64,000 nucleotides of DNA. Origin: Gilvimarinus sp. 2_MG-2023 (GTDB lineage: Bacteria; Pseudomonadota; Gammaproteobacteria; Pseudomonadales; Cellvibrionaceae). Both the position numbers and the translations under genes were made by a program. Below the pieces are notes generated by a model that was not told the DNA's origin, made no database searches, and saw only the letters and a program-made list of their open reading frames with translations. Of the stretch, positions 9,868 to 18,928 are shown piece by piece; position 1 is the stretch's first letter; each line of letters begins with the position of its first letter. The stretch spans positions 120,980 to 184,979 of the forward strand of contig NZ_JAUOQM010000021.1 of the NCBI RefSeq assembly GCF_030547685.1. Reading direction: 5' to 3'.

Positions 9868-10934
9868 CACGGGTGGTTATTATGGCTGGTGGTACCGGTG
9901 GCCATGTGTTTCCTGCGCTCGCTCTCGCTGATGAGTTGCGTCGCCGCCAAGTACTTGTATCTTGGCTGGGAACAAAAGCGGGTATTGAGTCACGTTTAGT
10001 GCCCCAGGCGAATATTGACATCGACTACCTCAGCGTTGAAGGCGTTCGTGGCCGAGGGCTCTTAGGATTGTTAAAGGCCCCATTTTTTATTGGGCGAGCT
10101 ATTGTTCAGTCATTAAAAGTTTTAAAGAGTTTAAAGCCGGATGTGGTAGTTGGATTTGGTGGATTTGCATCTGGCCCCGGAGGTGTTGCTGCAAAGCTTT
10201 TGGGTGTTCCTTTGGTGATTCATGAGCAAAATGCCATTGCCGGTACAACGAATAAAATTTTGAGCCGTGTGGCCATTAAAACACTGACCGGATTTGAAAA
10301 TGTGTTCGCGCAAGGTCTGTGGGTCGGTAATCCAGTTCGAGCGAGTATTCAGGCTCTGCCAGAGCCGAGTGTGCGATACGCCGCGCGTGGAGAAGAGCCT
10401 TTGCGACTATTGGTGCTGGGAGGGAGCTTGGGGGCGTTAGCTATTAATGAGTTAGTGCCTAGCGCCGTTGCATTAATAGAGGAGAGCCAGCGTCCACAAA
10501 TTCGTCACCAGTGTGGCGCCAAGCATGTTGAGATAACATCAGCCGCTTATGTGAAAGCCCAAGTAAAGGCGAAAGTTGAGCCTTTTATTGAAGATATGAG
10601 TGAAGCGTATGGATGGGCTGATTATGTTATTTGCCGGGCCGGGGCGCTCACAGTGGCAGAACTGGCATCGGCAGGGGTGGCCGCCTTACTTGTGCCTTTA
10701 CCCAGCGCTATTGATGACCACCAGACGCATAATGCCGCCGTATTAGCCGGGGGCGGCGCTGCACTCAGTGTGGCACAACGCGATTTAAACTCACAAACAT
10801 TAGCTGATTTGCTGCACCAGCACTGCGCTAAGCGCTCAACACTTTTAGGCATGGCAGAAAATGCGCGAAAAGTGGATCGCCCTGAAGCGGTGCAAAGTGT
10901 GGCAAATCAGATTGAGGAATTGGCGAATGGATAA
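9864..10934 (+). CDS. murG: Lipid II synthase MurG
   Basis: MurG transfers GlcNAc from UDP-GlcNAc to lipid I on the inner face of the cytoplasmic membrane. The 356-residue GT-B glycosyltransferase has the glycine-rich loop [12 protein letters not shown] at residues 8-19, the second loop FGGFASGPG, the HEQNA motif and the C-terminal donor-site loop [16 protein letters not shown]. The ATG overlaps the ftsW stop (ATGA) and is preceded by aggag. The last 8 bases overlap the murC start. Confidence 0.96.
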   Translation: MTRVVIMAGGTGGHVFPALALADELRRRQVLVSWLGTKAGIESRLVPQANIDIDYLSVEGVRGRGLLGLLKAPFFIGRAIVQSLKVLKSLKPDVVVGFGGFASGPGGVAAKLLGVPLVIHEQNAIAGTTNKILSRVAIKTLTGFENVFAQGLWVGNPVRASIQALPEPSVRYAARGEEPLRLLVLGGSLGALAINELVPSAVALIEESQRPQIRHQCGAKHVEITSAAYVKAQVKAKVEPFIEDMSEAYGWADYVICRAGALTVAELASAGVAALLVPLPSAIDDHQTHNAAVLAGGGAALSVAQRDLNSQTLADLLHQHCAKRSTLLGMAENARKVDRPEAVQSVANQIEELANG

Positions 10935-12354
10935 GTCCATAACCTATTACGAAGTTCCAGAAATGCGCCGTATTCGCCGTATTCATTTTATTGGTATTGG
11001 GGGCGCAGGCATGAGTGGTATTGCCGAAGTGCTGTTAAATCAAGGATATGAGATTTCTGGATCAGATTTAAAAAAATCCGATGTCACTGAGCGTTTACAG
11101 TTAATGGGTGCACAGATATTTATCGGTCATAGTGCATCCCATGTTGCCGGTGTTGATGTGGTAGTGAACTCTAGTGCGGTGGGAGAGCACAACCCTGAGA
11201 TGGTGGCGGCACGCGATAAACGTATCCCTATTGTTCGTCGTGCAGAAATGCTTGCGGAATTAATGCGTTATCGGCACGGTATTGCTGTAGCTGGCACGCA
11301 CGGCAAAACTACCACAACCAGTTTAATGGCGTCGGTGCTGGCTGCAGCGGATAGACACCCCACCTATATAATTGGTGGGGTCGTGAATAGCTCAGGCAGT
11401 AATGCCCAGCTGGGCGAAAGCCGGTATTTAGTAGCCGAAGCTGATGAGAGCGATGCATCGTTTCTACATTTGCAGCCAATGGTCGCTGTGGTTACTAATA
11501 TTGATGCCGATCATATGGATACTTATGGCGGAGATTTCTCCAAGCTCAAGCAAACCTTTGTCGAGTTTCTGCATAACTTGCCATTTTATGGTGTGGCTGT
11601 GGTCTGCGGTGATGATCCCGTAGTGCAAGAGATTCTGAATGATGTGTCGCGTGCGGTAGTCACCTATGGCTTTTCTGAGCATTGCGATATACGTGCCATC
11701 GATGTTCATCAAAATAAAATGCTATCGACTTTTAATGTCGTGGGTTCAGGTTTGAGTGAACCCTTAAGTGTCAAAATTAATATTCCAGGTGAGCACAACA
11801 TATTAAACGCCTTGGCGGTTGTTGCAGTTGCCTTGGATGAAGGGGTGAGTCCACAGGCAATAGTGCAGGGCTTGGAAAGCTTCACTGGTGTTGGGCGGCG
11901 GTTTCAGGTGTATGGCGAGTTTCCGGTTTCTGAAGGCAACGCTATGCTAGTGGATGATTATGGTCATCATCCTCGAGAGGTGGCCGCCACTATTAAAGCC
12001 ATTCGTGATGGTTGGCCAGACCGGCGTTTGGTGATGGTATATCAACCGCATCGTTTTTCTCGTACGCGCGATCTATTCGAAGATTTTGTCGACGTGTTAT
12101 CGGGGGTCGATGCTCTGGTAATGCTTGAAGTTTACAGCGCCGGCGAAGAGCCCGTGCCCGGTGCCGATGGCCGTACTTTATGTCGAAGTATTCGCAACCG
12201 AGGCCTAATCGACCCCATTTTTGTTGAGGGCGTCGATGGTGTGCCCGCTGTTATTCAAGATGTTGTACAAGCTGGGGATATTGTCATAACTCAGGGGGCC
12301 GGTAATGTCGGCGCTCTGGCGGTTGAGTTGGCCAAGCGTCAACTTATTAATTAG
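10927..12354 (+). CDS. murC: UDP-MurNAc:L-alanine ligase MurC
   Basis: MurC catalyses the first amino-acid addition to UDP-MurNAc. The 475-residue protein begins [13 protein letters not shown], followed by the [17 protein letters not shown]ossmann segment, the P-loop GTHGKTTTT, the [10 protein letters not shown] motif and a C-terminal [11 protein letters not shown] segment, all typical of MurC. The start at 10927 overlaps murG by 8 bases, mirroring the murD-ftsW junction; an upstream in-frame ATG at 10861 is inside murG. MurB is not in this cluster. Confidence 0.96.
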   Translation: MDKSITYYEVPEMRRIRRIHFIGIGGAGMSGIAEVLLNQGYEISGSDLKKSDVTERLQLMGAQIFIGHSASHVAGVDVVVNSSAVGEHNPEMVAARDKRIPIVRRAEMLAELMRYRHGIAVAGTHGKTTTTSLMASVLAAADRHPTYIIGGVVNSSGSNAQLGESRYLVAEADESDASFLHLQPMVAVVTNIDADHMDTYGGDFSKLKQTFVEFLHNLPFYGVAVVCGDDPVVQEILNDVSRAVVTYGFSEHCDIRAIDVHQNKMLSTFNVVGSGLSEPLSVKINIPGEHNILNALAVVAVALDEGVSPQAIVQGLESFTGVGRRFQVYGEFPVSEGNAMLVDDYGHHPREVAATIKAIRDGWPDRRLVMVYQPHRFSRTRDLFEDFVDVLSGVDALVMLEVYSAGEEPVPGADGRTLCRSIRNRGLIDPIFVEGVDGVPAVIQDVVQAGDIVITQGAGNVGALAVELAKRQLIN

Positions 12355-12376
12355 TGATAGTGAAGGAAATTATTCA

Positions 12377-13303
12377 GTGTCGGAAGTAAATACACAAAAA
12401 TACGGTCGAGTTGGCGTTTTGTACGGTGGCAACTCGGCTGAGCGTGAAATCTCTCTGAAAAGTGGTGCGGCAGTACAGTCGGCGCTGGAAGGGCAGGGTG
12501 TTTATTGTGTGGGTATCGACATTGGTAAAAACAGCATCGTGGAATTGCAGGCTGCCGAGTTAGATCGAGCATTTATTGCATTGCATGGCCCCGGAGGTGA
12601 AGACGGTAAAATTCAAGCCGTTTTAGAGTACCTAGAAATACCATTTACCGGGAGTCGAGTTCAGGCGTCGGCTATTGCTATGGATAAACTCAGAACCAAG
12701 CAGTTGTGGCAGGCCATGGGCGTGTCGACACCTGATTTTGCAGTTCTTGATGACGATACCGATTGGGCCGCGGTAATAGAAAGATTGGGTGGCGACGTTA
12801 TGGTTAAGCCCGCCCATGAAGGTTCCAGTATTGGCATGTCAAGAGTGAATACGGCGAGTGCTTTACATCGAGCCTATCAATTGGCTGCTGAGTACGATGG
12901 CTTGGTCATCGCAGAGAAGCTCATTGTAGGCGCTGAATACACCGTGGCCATTTTAGGCGATAGGGCTTTGCCCCCCATAAAATTGGAAACGGGGCATACT
13001 TTTTATGATTTTGAGGCTAAATATGTCACGGGTGATACACAATATATTTGTCCTTGTGGCTTGAGCGATGAGCAAGTGGAAACTTTGCAATCCTTGGCGT
13101 TAAACGCGTTTCAGTCGATTGGTTGTCGCGGCTGGGGGCGGGTGGATGTGATGGCTGATGCCAACGGTAATTTTTATATGTTGGAGGTGAACACGGTGCC
13201 CGGAATGACCGAGCACTCTTTGGTGCCAATGGCGGGCAAAGCGAAAGGGCTGAATTTTTCTGAGCTCACATTGGCCATTCTAGAAGAGACTCTGGCCGGA
13301 TGA
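12377..13303 (+). CDS. ddlB: D-alanine:D-alanine ligase DdlB
   Basis: DdlB makes the D-Ala-D-Ala dipeptide used by MurF. The 308-residue ATP-grasp enzyme shows GVLYGGNSAEREISLKSG near the N terminus, the ALHGPGGEDGK segment, VKPAHEGSSIGMS in the ATP-grasp region and the C-terminal EVNTVPGMTEHSLVP. I chose GTG at 12377 with an aaggaa ribosome-binding site because it gives the usual length (E. coli DdlB is 306 residues); the longer frame from 12305 would overlap murC. The stop forms an ATGA overlap with ftsQ. Confidence 0.93.
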   Translation: MSEVNTQKYGRVGVLYGGNSAEREISLKSGAAVQSALEGQGVYCVGIDIGKNSIVELQAAELDRAFIALHGPGGEDGKIQAVLEYLEIPFTGSRVQASAIAMDKLRTKQLWQAMGVSTPDFAVLDDDTDWAAVIERLGGDVMVKPAHEGSSIGMSRVNTASALHRAYQLAAEYDGLVIAEKLIVGAEYTVAILGDRALPPIKLETGHTFYDFEAKYVTGDTQYICPCGLSDEQVETLQSLALNAFQSIGCRGWGRVDVMADANGNFYMLEVNTVPGMTEHSLVPMAGKAKGLNFSELTLAILEETLAG

Positions 13304-14115
13304 ATAAGCCCGCTAATCGCTCTAGAAATATACGTCAAGCAACCCCTAGACGTGGGGCCGAAATTTATTCCGGTCGCATGGCTGGGTTAGTGAAGGTGCT
13401 GGGGCGGCTGGTGCTGGCAGGGTGTGTCGTTGCTAGCATAGTTGGTGCTTATTTTTACGGTGATAAAGTTTGGCAGCACGGTGTTCAACAGCCGGTAGAG
13501 TCGGTCAAAGTTGAAGGTGAGTTTAAGCACTTGTCACGTGACGAGGCGAGCCGATTGATTGGGGAGGCAATTAATCAAGATTTCGTCAACCTTAATATTG
13601 CGCAACTAAAAAAATTGATAGAGCAGCACCCATGGGTTGAAAGGGCGATTGTAGCGCGTGGCTTATCACGTACTTTACGAGTCACCATCATTGAGCAGAC
13701 ACCGATAGCGGTGTGGGGTGAAGCGGGGTACCTGAATCAACGTGGACAAGTTATTCATACCGATAAGGTGCAAGGCTTGGCAGAGTTGCCGGTGTTGGAT
13801 GGGCGAGAGCAAGATTCAGAAAAAATTATGCGTCAGTTTCAAGATTTGTCGCAAATGGTTCGTTCGCGCAATTTAGGTGTTCGTCAATTGTGGGTGGACG
13901 AGCTGGGGAGTTGGACCGTTAAGCTGGATGGTGGTGTGCAACTCATGCTGGGAAAAGATCAGTTACCTGAAAAAGTACAGCGGTTTTTAGTAGTGTATGA
14001 CGAATATTTAGTGCAGCGATTTGATGCTGTTGAACGCGTGGATTTACGCTATGCCAATGGTTTGGCGGTGGCTTGGTCGGACAGTTATAACGTGTCCGTT
14101 GAAGTGGCGGGTTAA
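13300..14115 (+). CDS. ftsQ: Cell division protein FtsQ
   Basis: FtsQ is a bitopic inner-membrane protein that recruits FtsBL to the divisome. The 271-residue product has a basic cytoplasmic tail, one membrane helix (about residues 32-50), a POTRA domain beginning near VESVKVEGEFKHLSRDEA, and a beta domain containing PWVERAIVARGLSRTLRVTI and the FDAVERVDLRYANGLAV strand. Start overlaps the ddlB stop (ATGA). It is followed by a 45-base gap carrying the ftsA ribosome-binding site. Confidence 0.93.
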   Translation: MNKPANRSRNIRQATPRRGAEIYSGRMAGLVKVLGRLVLAGCVVASIVGAYFYGDKVWQHGVQQPVESVKVEGEFKHLSRDEASRLIGEAINQDFVNLNIAQLKKLIEQHPWVERAIVARGLSRTLRVTIIEQTPIAVWGEAGYLNQRGQVIHTDKVQGLAELPVLDGREQDSEKIMRQFQDLSQMVRSRNLGVRQLWVDELGSWTVKLDGGVQLMLGKDQLPEKVQRFLVVYDEYLVQRFDAVERVDLRYANGLAVAWSDSYNVSVEVAG

Positions 14116-14160
14116 GACCCATGACAACACATAAAGATTTGGGGAAAAGAGGTCCAAATA

Positions 14161-15396
14161 ATGGCAGGCTCTAACGACAATAAAATGATTGTTGGGCTGG
14201 ATATCGGCACTTCCAAAGTGGTGGCCATAGTCGGGGCAATTACACCCGAAGGCGATTTGGAAATTGTTGGTATTGGCTCTTGCCGCTCAAACGGTTTGAA
14301 AAAAGGTGTGGTGGTCAATATTGAGTCGACAGTCCACTCCATACAGCGAGCCGTAGAAGAGGCGGAATTGATGGCAGGGTGTCAAATTCATTCTGTTTAT
14401 GCGGGTATTGCCGGTAGCCATATTCGCAGTTTGAATTCGCACGGTATTGTGGCGATTAAAGACCGCGAAGTTTATACCCAGGATATAGACCGGGTGATTG
14501 ATGCCGCACAAGCCGTAGCCATTCCTGCAGATCAAAAGATCCTACATATTTTGCCGCAAGAGTTTTTGATTGACGATCAAGAAGGCGTTAAAGAGCCCTT
14601 AGGGATGAGTGGCGTTCGCTTAGAGGCAAAGGTGCACTTGGTGACCTGTGCGGTCAATGCTGCGCAAAATATCGATAAATGTATTCGGCGCTGCGGGCTG
14701 GATGTTGAAGACATCATTTTGGAACAATTAGCGTCTAGCTATTCGGTATTAACCGACGATGAGCGTGAGCTTGGGGTTTGCATTGTGGATATCGGTGGCG
14801 GTACAACCGATATTGCTATCTTTACCGATGGTGCGATTCGTCACACGGGTGTCATTCCAATAGCAGGTGATCAAGTTACCAATGATATCGCCATGGCCTT
14901 GCGTACACCTACTCAAAATGCCGAAGAGATTAAAATAAAATACGCTTGTGCGTTAGCTAAATTAACAGGCCCTGATGAAACCATTAAGGTGCCAAGTGTT
15001 GGCGAGCGCGCACCTCGCAACTTGTCTCGCCAGGCCCTGGCTGAAGTGGTCGAGCCGCGTTATGACGAGCTGTTTACGTTGGTGCAAGCCGAGGTTCGTC
15101 GCAGTGGGTTTGAGGATATGATTCCCGCGGGCATTGTGCTGACGGGCGGTACCGCAAAAATGGAAGGCGTTGTTGAGCTGGCAGAGGAAATTTTTCATAT
15201 GCCGGTGCGCCTGGGGGCCCCACAAAATATTACGGGCTTATCCGATATTGTGAACAATCCTATTTATTCTACCGGTGTGGGGCTATTGCAATACGCATTA
15301 AAGCAACACCAGGGTGAACACTCTGCCACACCGGCCAGTGAAAGCGAGCCTAACCTGCTCGCTAAACTGAAAAAAATGTTTCAAGGTGAATTTTAA
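14161..15396 (+). CDS. ftsA: Cell division ATPase FtsA
   Basis: FtsA is the actin-like ATPase that tethers FtsZ to the membrane. The 411-residue protein has the phosphate-1 loop VGLDIGTSKV near residue 11, the phosphate-2 segment [13 protein letters not shown], an adenosine-binding GIVLTGGTAKMEGV segment, and a C-terminal amphipathic tail (LLAKLKKMFQGEF) that fits the membrane-targeting helix. The start follows an agaggtcc ribosome-binding site. ftsZ begins 33 bases downstream. Confidence 0.96.
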   Translation: MAGSNDNKMIVGLDIGTSKVVAIVGAITPEGDLEIVGIGSCRSNGLKKGVVVNIESTVHSIQRAVEEAELMAGCQIHSVYAGIAGSHIRSLNSHGIVAIKDREVYTQDIDRVIDAAQAVAIPADQKILHILPQEFLIDDQEGVKEPLGMSGVRLEAKVHLVTCAVNAAQNIDKCIRRCGLDVEDIILEQLASSYSVLTDDERELGVCIVDIGGGTTDIAIFTDGAIRHTGVIPIAGDQVTNDIAMALRTPTQNAEEIKIKYACALAKLTGPDETIKVPSVGERAPRNLSRQALAEVVEPRYDELFTLVQAEVRRSGFEDMIPAGIVLTGGTAKMEGVVELAEEIFHMPVRLGAPQNITGLSDIVNNPIYSTGVGLLQYALKQHQGEHSATPASESEPNLLAKLKKMFQGEF

Positions 15397-15429
15397 TTTT
15401 TGATTTAATATGGAAGAGAGGGGAACGTC

Positions 15430-16581
15430 ATGTTTGAATTAGTCGATAGCATGCCACAAAATGCAGTTATTAAAGTGATCGGTGTCGGTGGCGGCGGTGG
15501 TAACGCCGTTAAGCACATGATCGGAAATAATGTCGAAGGTGTGGAGTTTATCTGTGCCAATACAGATGCGCAGGCACTGAAAGATATTGATGCCCGGGTT
15601 GCTTTACAGCTGGGTAACAGTATGACCAAAGGCTTGGGTGCGGGTGCCAATCCAGAGGTGGGTCGACATGCGGCGATGGAAGATCGTGAACGTATTGCTG
15701 AGGTGTTGAGCGGTGCGGATATGGTGTTTATTGCAGCGGGTATGGGCGGTGGTACCGGCACCGGTGCGGCCCCTATCGTTGCCGAAGTCGCGCGCGATTT
15801 GGACATACTGACGGTGGCGGTAGTTACCAAGCCTTTCCCTTTCGAAGGGCGCAAGCGTATGTTAGTGGCGGACGCCGGCATTAAAGAGCTGCAAGAGCGA
15901 GTTGACTCGCTGATTACCATCCCTAATGAAAAGCTTTTATCTGTGCTGGGTAAAGCCACCAGTTTGCTAGACGCCTTTAAAGCGGCCAATAGCGTGTTGC
16001 AAGGAGCAGTACAAGGTATTGCGGATTTGATTATACGCCCCGGCATGATCAACGTAGACTTTGCTGACGTACGCACGGTGATGTCTGAAATGGGTATGGC
16101 TATGATGGGCACCGCGCACGCGGAAGGTGAAACCCGCGCTCGCGAAGCGGCGGAAGCGGCTATTCGCAGTCCCTTGCTGGAAGATGTTAACTTGCAGGGC
16201 GCACGCGGTATTCTGGTGAATATTACCGCCGGTATGGACTTATCTTTGGGTGAGTATCAAGAAGTCGGCGATACCATCGCTGAGTTTTCATCGGATGACG
16301 CCACGATAGTGGTGGGTACGGTGATTGATCCGGAACTGACTGATGAGCTGCGTGTCACAGTTGTGGCTACGGGTTTAGGCGCCGCACAAGCGGCAAAAGC
16401 GCCTACCAAAGTCGTGGTGGATAACACCCGTCGCCCAGATGGCCAGCTCGATTACTCAGCTCTGGATCGCCCGACAATTATGCGCAATGGCCCCGGCGGT
16501 CAGAGTGATGCAGCGCCCGCTGCCGATAAAGATATGGAATATCTTGATATTCCAGCTTTTTTACGGCGCCAGGCAGACTGA
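15430..16581 (+). CDS. ftsZ: Cell division GTPase FtsZ
   Basis: FtsZ is the tubulin homologue that forms the Z ring. The 383-residue protein has the N-terminal VIGVGGGGGNAVKHM loop, the tubulin signature GGGTGTG at residues 106-112, the NVDFADVRTVM synergy-loop segment and the conserved C-terminal peptide DIPAFLRRQAD that binds FtsA and ZipA. A gagagggg ribosome-binding site precedes the ATG. It is the last gene of the dcw operon; a 250-base region with a promoter-like element and a hairpin separates it from lpxC. Confidence 0.97.
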   Translation: MFELVDSMPQNAVIKVIGVGGGGGNAVKHMIGNNVEGVEFICANTDAQALKDIDARVALQLGNSMTKGLGAGANPEVGRHAAMEDRERIAEVLSGADMVFIAAGMGGGTGTGAAPIVAEVARDLDILTVAVVTKPFPFEGRKRMLVADAGIKELQERVDSLITIPNEKLLSVLGKATSLLDAFKAANSVLQGAVQGIADLIIRPGMINVDFADVRTVMSEMGMAMMGTAHAEGETRAREAAEAAIRSPLLEDVNLQGARGILVNITAGMDLSLGEYQEVGDTIAEFSSDDATIVVGTVIDPELTDELRVTVVATGLGAAQAAKAPTKVVVDNTRRPDGQLDYSALDRPTIMRNGPGGQSDAAPAADKDMEYLDIPAFLRRQAD

Positions 16582-16661
16582 TGCGTGGCCTAAGGTTGGC
16601 GATTAACAGGGTGTGACAGCGTGTTTGCACCACATTTGGGCGCCAAAGTGGCTGTTACTGG

Positions 16662-16688
16662 TGGACATTTAGCATTTTGTGCTATAGT
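16662..16688 (+). promoter_or_regulatory. Putative sigma-70 promoter of lpxC
   Basis: TGGACA at 16662-16667 and TATAGT at 16683-16688 each match the sigma-70 consensus at 5 of 6 positions. The spacer is 15 bases, slightly short. It lies about 145 bases upstream of lpxC, in the ftsZ-lpxC gap. Position and matches are seen; promoter activity is inferred. Confidence 0.4.
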
Positions 16689-16742
16689 TCCGCCTTTACA
16701 GCCGTAATTTACGGGCAATGTCATATTGCTGTGAGTTATGGT

Positions 16743-16775
16743 GCCCGATACAGTGGCTATGACTCGGTATCGGGC
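16743..16775 (+). promoter_or_regulatory. Hairpin in the ftsZ-lpxC gap
   Basis: GCCCGATAC (16743-16751) and GTATCGGGC (16767-16775) are perfect 9-base inverted repeats around a 15-base loop, followed by only three T residues. It could be a weak terminator behind ftsZ or a structured element in the lpxC leader. It ends 56 bases before the lpxC ATG, so any transcript reading into lpxC from upstream must pass through it. Confidence 0.5.
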
Positions 16776-16831
16776 TTTGTAGCCGTTTCAACTATATGCC
16801 CGTCATCGCAAACGAGAGCCAGACTCAAACA

Positions 16832-17743
16832 ATGATCAGACAACGTACCCTTAAAAATGCAATCCGCGCTACCGGCGTGGGCCTGCATACCGGTCAAAAG
16901 GTGTTCCTTACGTTACTTCCCGCCGAAGTGGATACTGGCATCATCTTTCGACGGGTCGACTTAGACCCAGTCGTGGAAATTGAAGCTAAGGCCGAAAACG
17001 TCGGCGATACCACCCTCTCTACTAGCTTGGTCAAGGATGACGTCAAGGTATCGACCGTGGAACATTTGCTGTCAGCAATGGCCGGTTTAGGGATTGATAA
17101 TGCGATTGTTGAGGTCAGTGCGCCTGAAGTGCCAATCATGGATGGCAGTGCTGGTCCGTTTGTGTTTTTGATTCAATCGGCGGGTATTCAGGAGCAGGCT
17201 GCCGCAAAGAAATTTATCCGTATCAAGCGTCCGATCACGGTAGAAGATGGCGACAAATCTGCCAGCTTTGTGCCATTTGACGGTTTTAAAGTGACCTTCT
17301 CGATAGAGTTTGATCATCCGGTCTTTCAAGACCGCTCACTGGAAACCTCGGTAGATTTCTCCAGTACCTCATTTGTGAAAGAAGTTAGCCGCGCCCGAAC
17401 CTTTGGTTTTATGCACGAAATAGAGTATCTGCGCTCTAAGGGCTTGGCCAAGGGCGGCAGTGTCGACAATGCCATCGTAGTTGACGAGTACCGAATCCTC
17501 AATGAGGATGGGCTGCGTTACGAAGATGAGTTTGTAAAGCATAAAGTACTCGATGCTATTGGTGACCTTTACCTGCTGGGCAATAGCCTGATCGGTGAAT
17601 TTAAAGCACATAAATCGGGTCATGCCCTCAACAACAAGTCTCTGCGGCAACTTATTGCTCAGCCTGACGCGTGGGAGGTGGTGACGTTCGATGATGAAAA
17701 TGCCGCCCCGATCTCCTATATGAAGCCATTATTGGCGGTGTGA
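16832..17743 (+). CDS. lpxC: UDP-3-O-acyl-GlcNAc deacetylase LpxC
   Basis: LpxC is the zinc deacetylase that commits precursor to lipid A synthesis. The 303-residue protein begins [20 protein letters not shown], as in E. coli. The zinc ligands H78 (TVEHL), H237 and D241 (HKVLD) and the catalytic-site H264 (SGHALNN) are all present. An in-frame ATG at 16796 would add 12 residues; I prefer 16832 because family members start at MI[KR]QRT. Neither start has a clear ribosome-binding site. A strong terminator follows the gene. Confidence 0.96.
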   Translation: MIRQRTLKNAIRATGVGLHTGQKVFLTLLPAEVDTGIIFRRVDLDPVVEIEAKAENVGDTTLSTSLVKDDVKVSTVEHLLSAMAGLGIDNAIVEVSAPEVPIMDGSAGPFVFLIQSAGIQEQAAAKKFIRIKRPITVEDGDKSASFVPFDGFKVTFSIEFDHPVFQDRSLETSVDFSSTSFVKEVSRARTFGFMHEIEYLRSKGLAKGGSVDNAIVVDEYRILNEDGLRYEDEFVKHKVLDAIGDLYLLGNSLIGEFKAHKSGHALNNKSLRQLIAQPDAWEVVTFDDENAAPISYMKPLLAV

Positions 17744-17753
17744 AAAAATACCT

Positions 17754-17790
17754 AAAAAGGCCCGCTGATTGTGTTTAGCGGGCCTTTTTT
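17754..17790 (+). terminator. Rho-independent terminator of lpxC
   Basis: A 13-base stem pairs AAAAAGGCCCGCT (17754-17766) with AGCGGGCCTTTTT (from 17777), closing a 10-base loop and running into a six-T tract. It starts 11 bases after the lpxC stop. The run of A before the stem makes it potentially bidirectional, but no gene faces it. Confidence 0.92.
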
Positions 17791-17911
17791 ATATAGTTAA
17801 CGGAAATGAGCGTCGCATGTCGCTATTGCAAATTTAGGCAGCTAATTAAAGTAGGGATGGAGGCCAAGGTTAGTGATTACTTGCTAATCCTTCAGCCCAT
17901 ACAAAATACAC

Positions 17912-18844
17912 ATGAAAATTATATTGGTAAGCAAACGACACGGCCATACTCGCAGCATTACGCTGGGAGGGTGGACTCGTGCGGTCTTATCCGTGTGTAT
18001 TTTGGGAATGCCGGCGGTGGCAGGTGTTCTAGGTTACCACTTCCTCGTAGCACAAAATAATAGCAATTTATTTTCGGTTGAGTCGCGCCAAGCATGGCAA
18101 ATGGCGCTGGCTGAGCAAAAAGAACAGGTCTTTGAAAGCCGCCGTCAAGCACAGGCTGAAGTTGCCGCATTGACATTAAAGGTCGCTGAATTACAGGCGC
18201 GTCTGGTTCGCCTAGATGCTTTGGGCGAACGCTTAACCACCATTGCTAAGCTTGACCAAGGTGAGTTCGATTTCAGCCAAAAGCCCGCTATCGGTGGGCC
18301 TGAGGGTGAGCTGCTGGGCGATGCCTACGCGGCGCCCGACTTTCTTACCGCTATTGATGACTTATCGCGTCAAATTGCCAACCGTGAACAACAGCTAGAA
18401 ACACTCGATGCGCTGCTGGTAAATCGCCGATTAAAAGAAGACATATTTGTCGCTGGCCGCCCGGTCGAAAAAGGCTGGATGTCATCGCGCTTTGGCCGCC
18501 GTACCGACCCTTTCACTGGGAAGGTCGCCTGGCACGGTGGTGTCGATTTTGCCGGTAAAGAAGATTCCAATATTATTGCCGTTGCCTCTGGAGTGGTGAC
18601 TTGGTCTGCTGATCGCCACGGTTACGGCAATCTAGTGGAAATAAGCCATGGCAATGGCTTTTCTACGCGTTACGCACACAATAAGGCTAACTCGGTTGAA
18701 GTTGGCGATGTTGTAAAAAAAGGGCAAGTCATTGCTCTAATGGGCTCTACTGGCCGCTCTACCGGCCCGCATGTGCATTTTGAAGTTTACAAAAATGGCC
18801 GTGCGGTTGACCCCTCCTCCTATATTCATCGCACCCTGCGATAA
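17912..18844 (+). CDS. M23-family peptidoglycan endopeptidase (LytM domain)
   Basis: The 310-residue protein has a short basic cytoplasmic tail, one membrane helix (about residues 23-46), a long helical region (about 55-175) likely to form a coiled coil, and a C-terminal LytM/M23 domain. The zinc-site motifs are complete: WHGGVDFAG (HxxxD) and HVHFE (HxH). Active M23 enzymes cut cross-bridges in the periplasm. Synteny matches the M23 gene upstream of secA in Pseudomonas. No ribosome-binding site is evident before the ATG. Substrate and role in growth or division are not shown by the sequence. Confidence 0.9.
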   Translation: MKIILVSKRHGHTRSITLGGWTRAVLSVCILGMPAVAGVLGYHFLVAQNNSNLFSVESRQAWQMALAEQKEQVFESRRQAQAEVAALTLKVAELQARLVRLDALGERLTTIAKLDQGEFDFSQKPAIGGPEGELLGDAYAAPDFLTAIDDLSRQIANREQQLETLDALLVNRRLKEDIFVAGRPVEKGWMSSRFGRRTDPFTGKVAWHGGVDFAGKEDSNIIAVASGVVTWSADRHGYGNLVEISHGNGFSTRYAHNKANSVEVGDVVKKGQVIALMGSTGRSTGPHVHFEVYKNGRAVDPSSYIHRTLR

Positions 18845-18928
18845 AAGCCCACCTGTTTTCACTATACCTTCACGCTTGGTGCTGCCTTGGCTAGCGCCCA
18901 ATTATTATTTTTTGTACGGATGTGTTAG

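Noticed and set aside
17806..18060. 84-codon frame overlapping the M23 gene start
   Set aside because: It runs out of frame into the M23 coding region and has no recognisable content.
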